A stretch of DNA of 64,000 nt, taken from contig JASLYX010000001.1 in the NCBI GenBank assembly GCA_030739585.1, positions 1-64,000 on the forward strand, read 5' to 3'. The position numbers and the translations under genes were made by a program. Below the pieces are notes generated by a model, which was not told the origin of the DNA, did no database searches, and saw only the letters and a program-made list of their open reading frames with translations. Below, in pieces: positions 62,284 through 64,000 of the stretch; the stretch's first letter is position 1; every line of letters starts with the position of its first letter. Origin of the DNA: Candidatus Bathyarchaeota archaeon. Its GTDB lineage: Archaea; Thermoproteota; Bathyarchaeia; TCS64.

Positions 62284-63222
62284 TCATTTTCTGGAAAAAA
62301 ACTCTAATTGATACGAGTTTTCGTCTATAATCCCGAGCCTTTTCATTGTATGCCTAAGGGTTGCCGAGTTCTTTTTTCCGAGCTCCTGAAGGGGCTTTCG
62401 GGGTTTCCCCACATTAGCTCCCACCATGTTCAGGGCTGCCTTAAGGGGCACAGGATTCGTCTCTACATACATCATCCGCATCAATGGGAAGAATCTAAAG
62501 AAGGTCTCCTTGGAGCGCACCACGTCCTCATAGTTATCCCATGGCTTCGAAAGAACCGCAAGTTCTCGAGGGGCGATAGAGCCCGTTACGTTACTAGTGC
62601 CCTTCCCCCCAGATGCGAGCACAGGGAAGATGAGGGCGTAGCTAGGGCAATCGCAGCATAATACGTTCAGCCTCCCTCGTGTGAGTTCAACAACCCTGAG
62701 GACCCCGTATGGGTTGGGTCCCGCCTCCTTTAGTGCCACGATGTTCTCCAAGCGGGCTAGTCGGGCCACTGTCTCTGCCTCCACATTAACCCCCGTTCTC
62801 GAGGGGTTATTGTAGATTACTAGGGGCAGGTCCACAGCCTCGGCGACATCCTTGAAGTAGCCGTAGATGGCCTCCTGACTCGGCTTGATGTATCCGGGCT
62901 GGACAATGAGCCCCCCATCGGCCCCGGCGTCCTTGGCGTAGCGGGCGTTTTCAATGGTAAGTTTTGTAGTGGATGCTGAGACTCCTACCAGGGCGGAGAC
63001 CCTATTCTTCGATGCAGCAAGTGATTCGTCTATGATCTTGATCCTCTCGCTTTGGCTTAGGAGAGTAGCCTCACTTGTGGAGCCGAGGAGGAGTATCCCG
63101 TTGCTCCCGTTCTCCACTTGGAAGTCAATCAGGTTACGGAGGATGTCGTAGTCGACCTCATTGTTATCGTTGAAGGGGGTGACCAGTGCTGGCCAGGATC
63201 CCACTATATTGAGTTTCTCCAT
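62284..63222 (-). CDS. DapA-family class I aldolase, second copy
   Basis: The second member of this fold is 312 residues long. Lys165 in VALKEAGP forms the Schiff base, Tyr137 is in VIYNNPSRTG, and GSTSEATLLS stands for GTTGE. Compared with the copy at 21348 it is closer to canonical DapA around the Tyr (YNNPSRTG). Possible reactions are dihydrodipicolinate synthesis, 2-keto-3-deoxy acid aldol cleavage or N-acetylneuraminate-type cleavage. ATG 63222 is the first Met of the standard N-terminus, MEKLNIVGSWPALVTPF. Confidence 0.83.
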   Translation of the reverse strand: MEKLNIVGSWPALVTPFNDNNEVDYDILRNLIDFQVENGSNGILLLGSTSEATLLSQSERIKIIDESLAASKNRVSALVGVSASTTKLTIENARYAKDAGADGGLIVQPGYIKPSQEAIYGYFKDVAEAVDLPLVIYNNPSRTGVNVEAETVARLARLENIVALKEAGPNPYGVLRVVELTRGRLNVLCCDCPSYALIFPVLASGGKGTSNVTGSIAPRELAVLSKPWDNYEDVVRSKETFFRFFPLMRMMYVETNPVPLKAALNMVGANVGKPRKPLQELGKKNSATLRHTMKRLGIIDENSYQLEFFSRK

Positions 63223-63231
63223 AGCAGTCTA

Positions 63232-63333
63232 TTATGTGTTAGAACGAATTAGGATTTTCCTTTTCGGAATCTCTGTTAGTGCGCGCGACGTGCCCACCAC
63301 AACGAGATCGATTTCCCCCTCGGCCTTGACCAT
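63232..63333 (-). CDS. doubtful 33-codon frame in the 63223-63538 gap
   Basis: The minus-strand frame reads MVKAEGEIDLVVVGTSRALT and continues EIPKRKILIRSNT to a stop ten bases before the DapA-family start. Residue choice is gene-like and the frame stays open a little upstream of the Met. It may be the tail of a lost gene or a small peptide. The remaining bases up to 63538 show no gene. Confidence 0.28.
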   Translation of the reverse strand: MVKAEGEIDLVVVGTSRALTEIPKRKILIRSNT

Positions 63334-63538
63334 ATTGTTGTTGAAAAAATACGCGGCCAAGTATGACCTAAAAATCCTCTAATTTAATCTCACTCCTTGC
63401 CTTTCAAGGTTTTGAGCTCGCGTAGTATATGATCTAAAGATATTTCCAAATCTTTGTTAGATACGACAAATAACCCGCGCGCGCAAATATAGAAGTCTCA
63501 AATGTCTATGACAGATCTAACCATGAAACCTTTGTAAT

Positions 63539-63991
63539 CTACGTTGAGATCTCTGCCACGATTGCGCCTGTCAAACGCTTTATATCGTTGACCCTGACTT
63601 CAAGCAGTCTATTATTAGAACCACCACCGCAGTAGAACGTCTTAAAGCCCGCCAGCTCCTTATCCAAAACCACCCTCATCAAGGTTTTGTGGAAGATGGT
63701 CGGGGTCCCCCCAGGGGGGTATCCACTAATGGTTTCTGCCTCTAAAAAGGGTATAAGTCTCACTTTCTTCGCACCCAATGCCTTGGCCGCGGCTTTGAGA
63801 TCGACTCTCCTATCCCCTGGGACAACCAGCAAGACGTATTCCCCTTTCCGGGTTTTGGAGACAAGATTCTTGGTGATCCTGTGGAGATCGATTCCCGTGG
63901 CCTCGGAGGCGTCAGCCGTGTGTACCGTCTCTGATTTTTCAATGAATTTGTGCCAGATCCCTTTCTCTTGTAGGTAGACTTCGATATCCAT
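63539..63991 (-). CDS. YbaK/ProX-type aminoacyl-tRNA deacylase
   Basis: The 150-residue trans-editing protein removes wrongly attached amino acids from tRNA. The family shows as HTADASEATGIDLHRITKNL in the first half, the invariant-Lys region LVSKTRKGEYVLLVVPGDRR, and the glycine loop GYPPGGTPTIF before GGGSNNRLLEV. It lacks an attached synthetase, so it is free-standing. Start ATG 63991 is near the window edge. The substrate (Ala-, Cys- or other mischarged tRNA) cannot be told. Confidence 0.88.
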   Translation of the reverse strand: MDIEVYLQEKGIWHKFIEKSETVHTADASEATGIDLHRITKNLVSKTRKGEYVLLVVPGDRRVDLKAAAKALGAKKVRLIPFLEAETISGYPPGGTPTIFHKTLMRVVLDKELAGFKTFYCGGGSNNRLLEVRVNDIKRLTGAIVAEIST

Positions 63992-64000
63992 GGTGCTACG

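Overview
The window is archaeal chromosomal DNA, moderately GC-rich (roughly half G+C by eye) and densely coded. Archaeal hallmarks are both subunits of DNA topoisomerase VI, transcription factor TFE with a C-terminal zinc ribbon, Trm56-type tRNA 2'-O-methyltransferase, a Rio1 kinase next to a Dim2-like double-KH protein, a short archaeal triosephosphate isomerase, Lrp-type regulators, and TATA boxes placed about 26 bp ahead of start codons (several genes look leaderless). The metabolism reads as a heterotroph living on peptides and amino acids: oligopeptide ABC importer, D-aminoacylase, M55 D-aminopeptidase, asparaginase-like hydrolase, aminotransferase, the alpha subunit of ADP-forming acyl-CoA synthetase, an Nfn-like transhydrogenase pair, and gluconeogenesis. 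This would fit an uncultured sediment archaeon such as a Bathyarchaeia-like lineage, but that placement is inference and nothing in the window proves it.

Layout. 1-621: end of a hendecad-repeat stalk protein with a membrane anchor. 0.8-5.6 kb: DUF1844-like protein, ADP-forming acyl-CoA synthetase alpha, SCP2 protein, and an overlapping class I fructose bisphosphatase / class II aldolase pair. 5.7-8.7 kb: a homocitrate/isopropylmalate-synthase-like enzyme with an Lrp-type tail, and a LysN/ARO8-like aminotransferase. 9.5-15.4 kb: two amidohydrolases, a divergent Lrp / glutamine synthetase pair, a decayed winged-helix gene and thioredoxin. 15.7-24.5 kb: DUF401 permease, membrane-fused spermidine-synthase-like protein, AMP-ligase, DapA-family aldolase, pyruvate-kinase-C-like protein, and an asparaginase-like gene with a coupled hypothetical. 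24.6-29.5 kb: a full-length but decayed GNAT acetyltransferase, tRNA-Val(UAC), an amidohydrolase and the Nfn-like pair. 29.9-43.3 kb: membrane rhodanese, a Dpp/Opp importer whose binding-protein gene is separated from the permeases by a transposase remnant, then a NEW3 protein followed by two tandem ABC-2 exporter modules. 43.3-53.4 kb: HD protein, TFE, Trm56, TIM, then a tightly packed minus-strand chain (rio1, KH, topoVI B, topoVI A, small membrane protein, two sugar nucleotidyltransferases, phosphohexomutase). 53.5-64 kb: SfsA, inositol-monophosphatase family, PfkB kinase, PurM, a large unknown coiled-coil protein, a BlaI-like regulator, M55 peptidase, mini zinc ribbon, PurN-like formyltransferase, a second DapA-family protein and a YbaK-type deacylase.

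A second theme is gene decay. Several longer intergenic stretches hold recognisable or gene-like remnants with frameshifts and stops: the GNAT gene at 24.6-25.4 kb and the winged-helix gene at 14.6-14.9 kb are clear, the transposase at 32.5-32.8 kb is good, and four others are weak. No CRISPR array, rRNA or intact insertion sequence was seen. The most promising unknowns are the NEW3/double ABC exporter block, the 523-residue coiled-coil protein and the acyltransferase-like enzyme with an altered active-site motif and an AT-rich regulatory tail.
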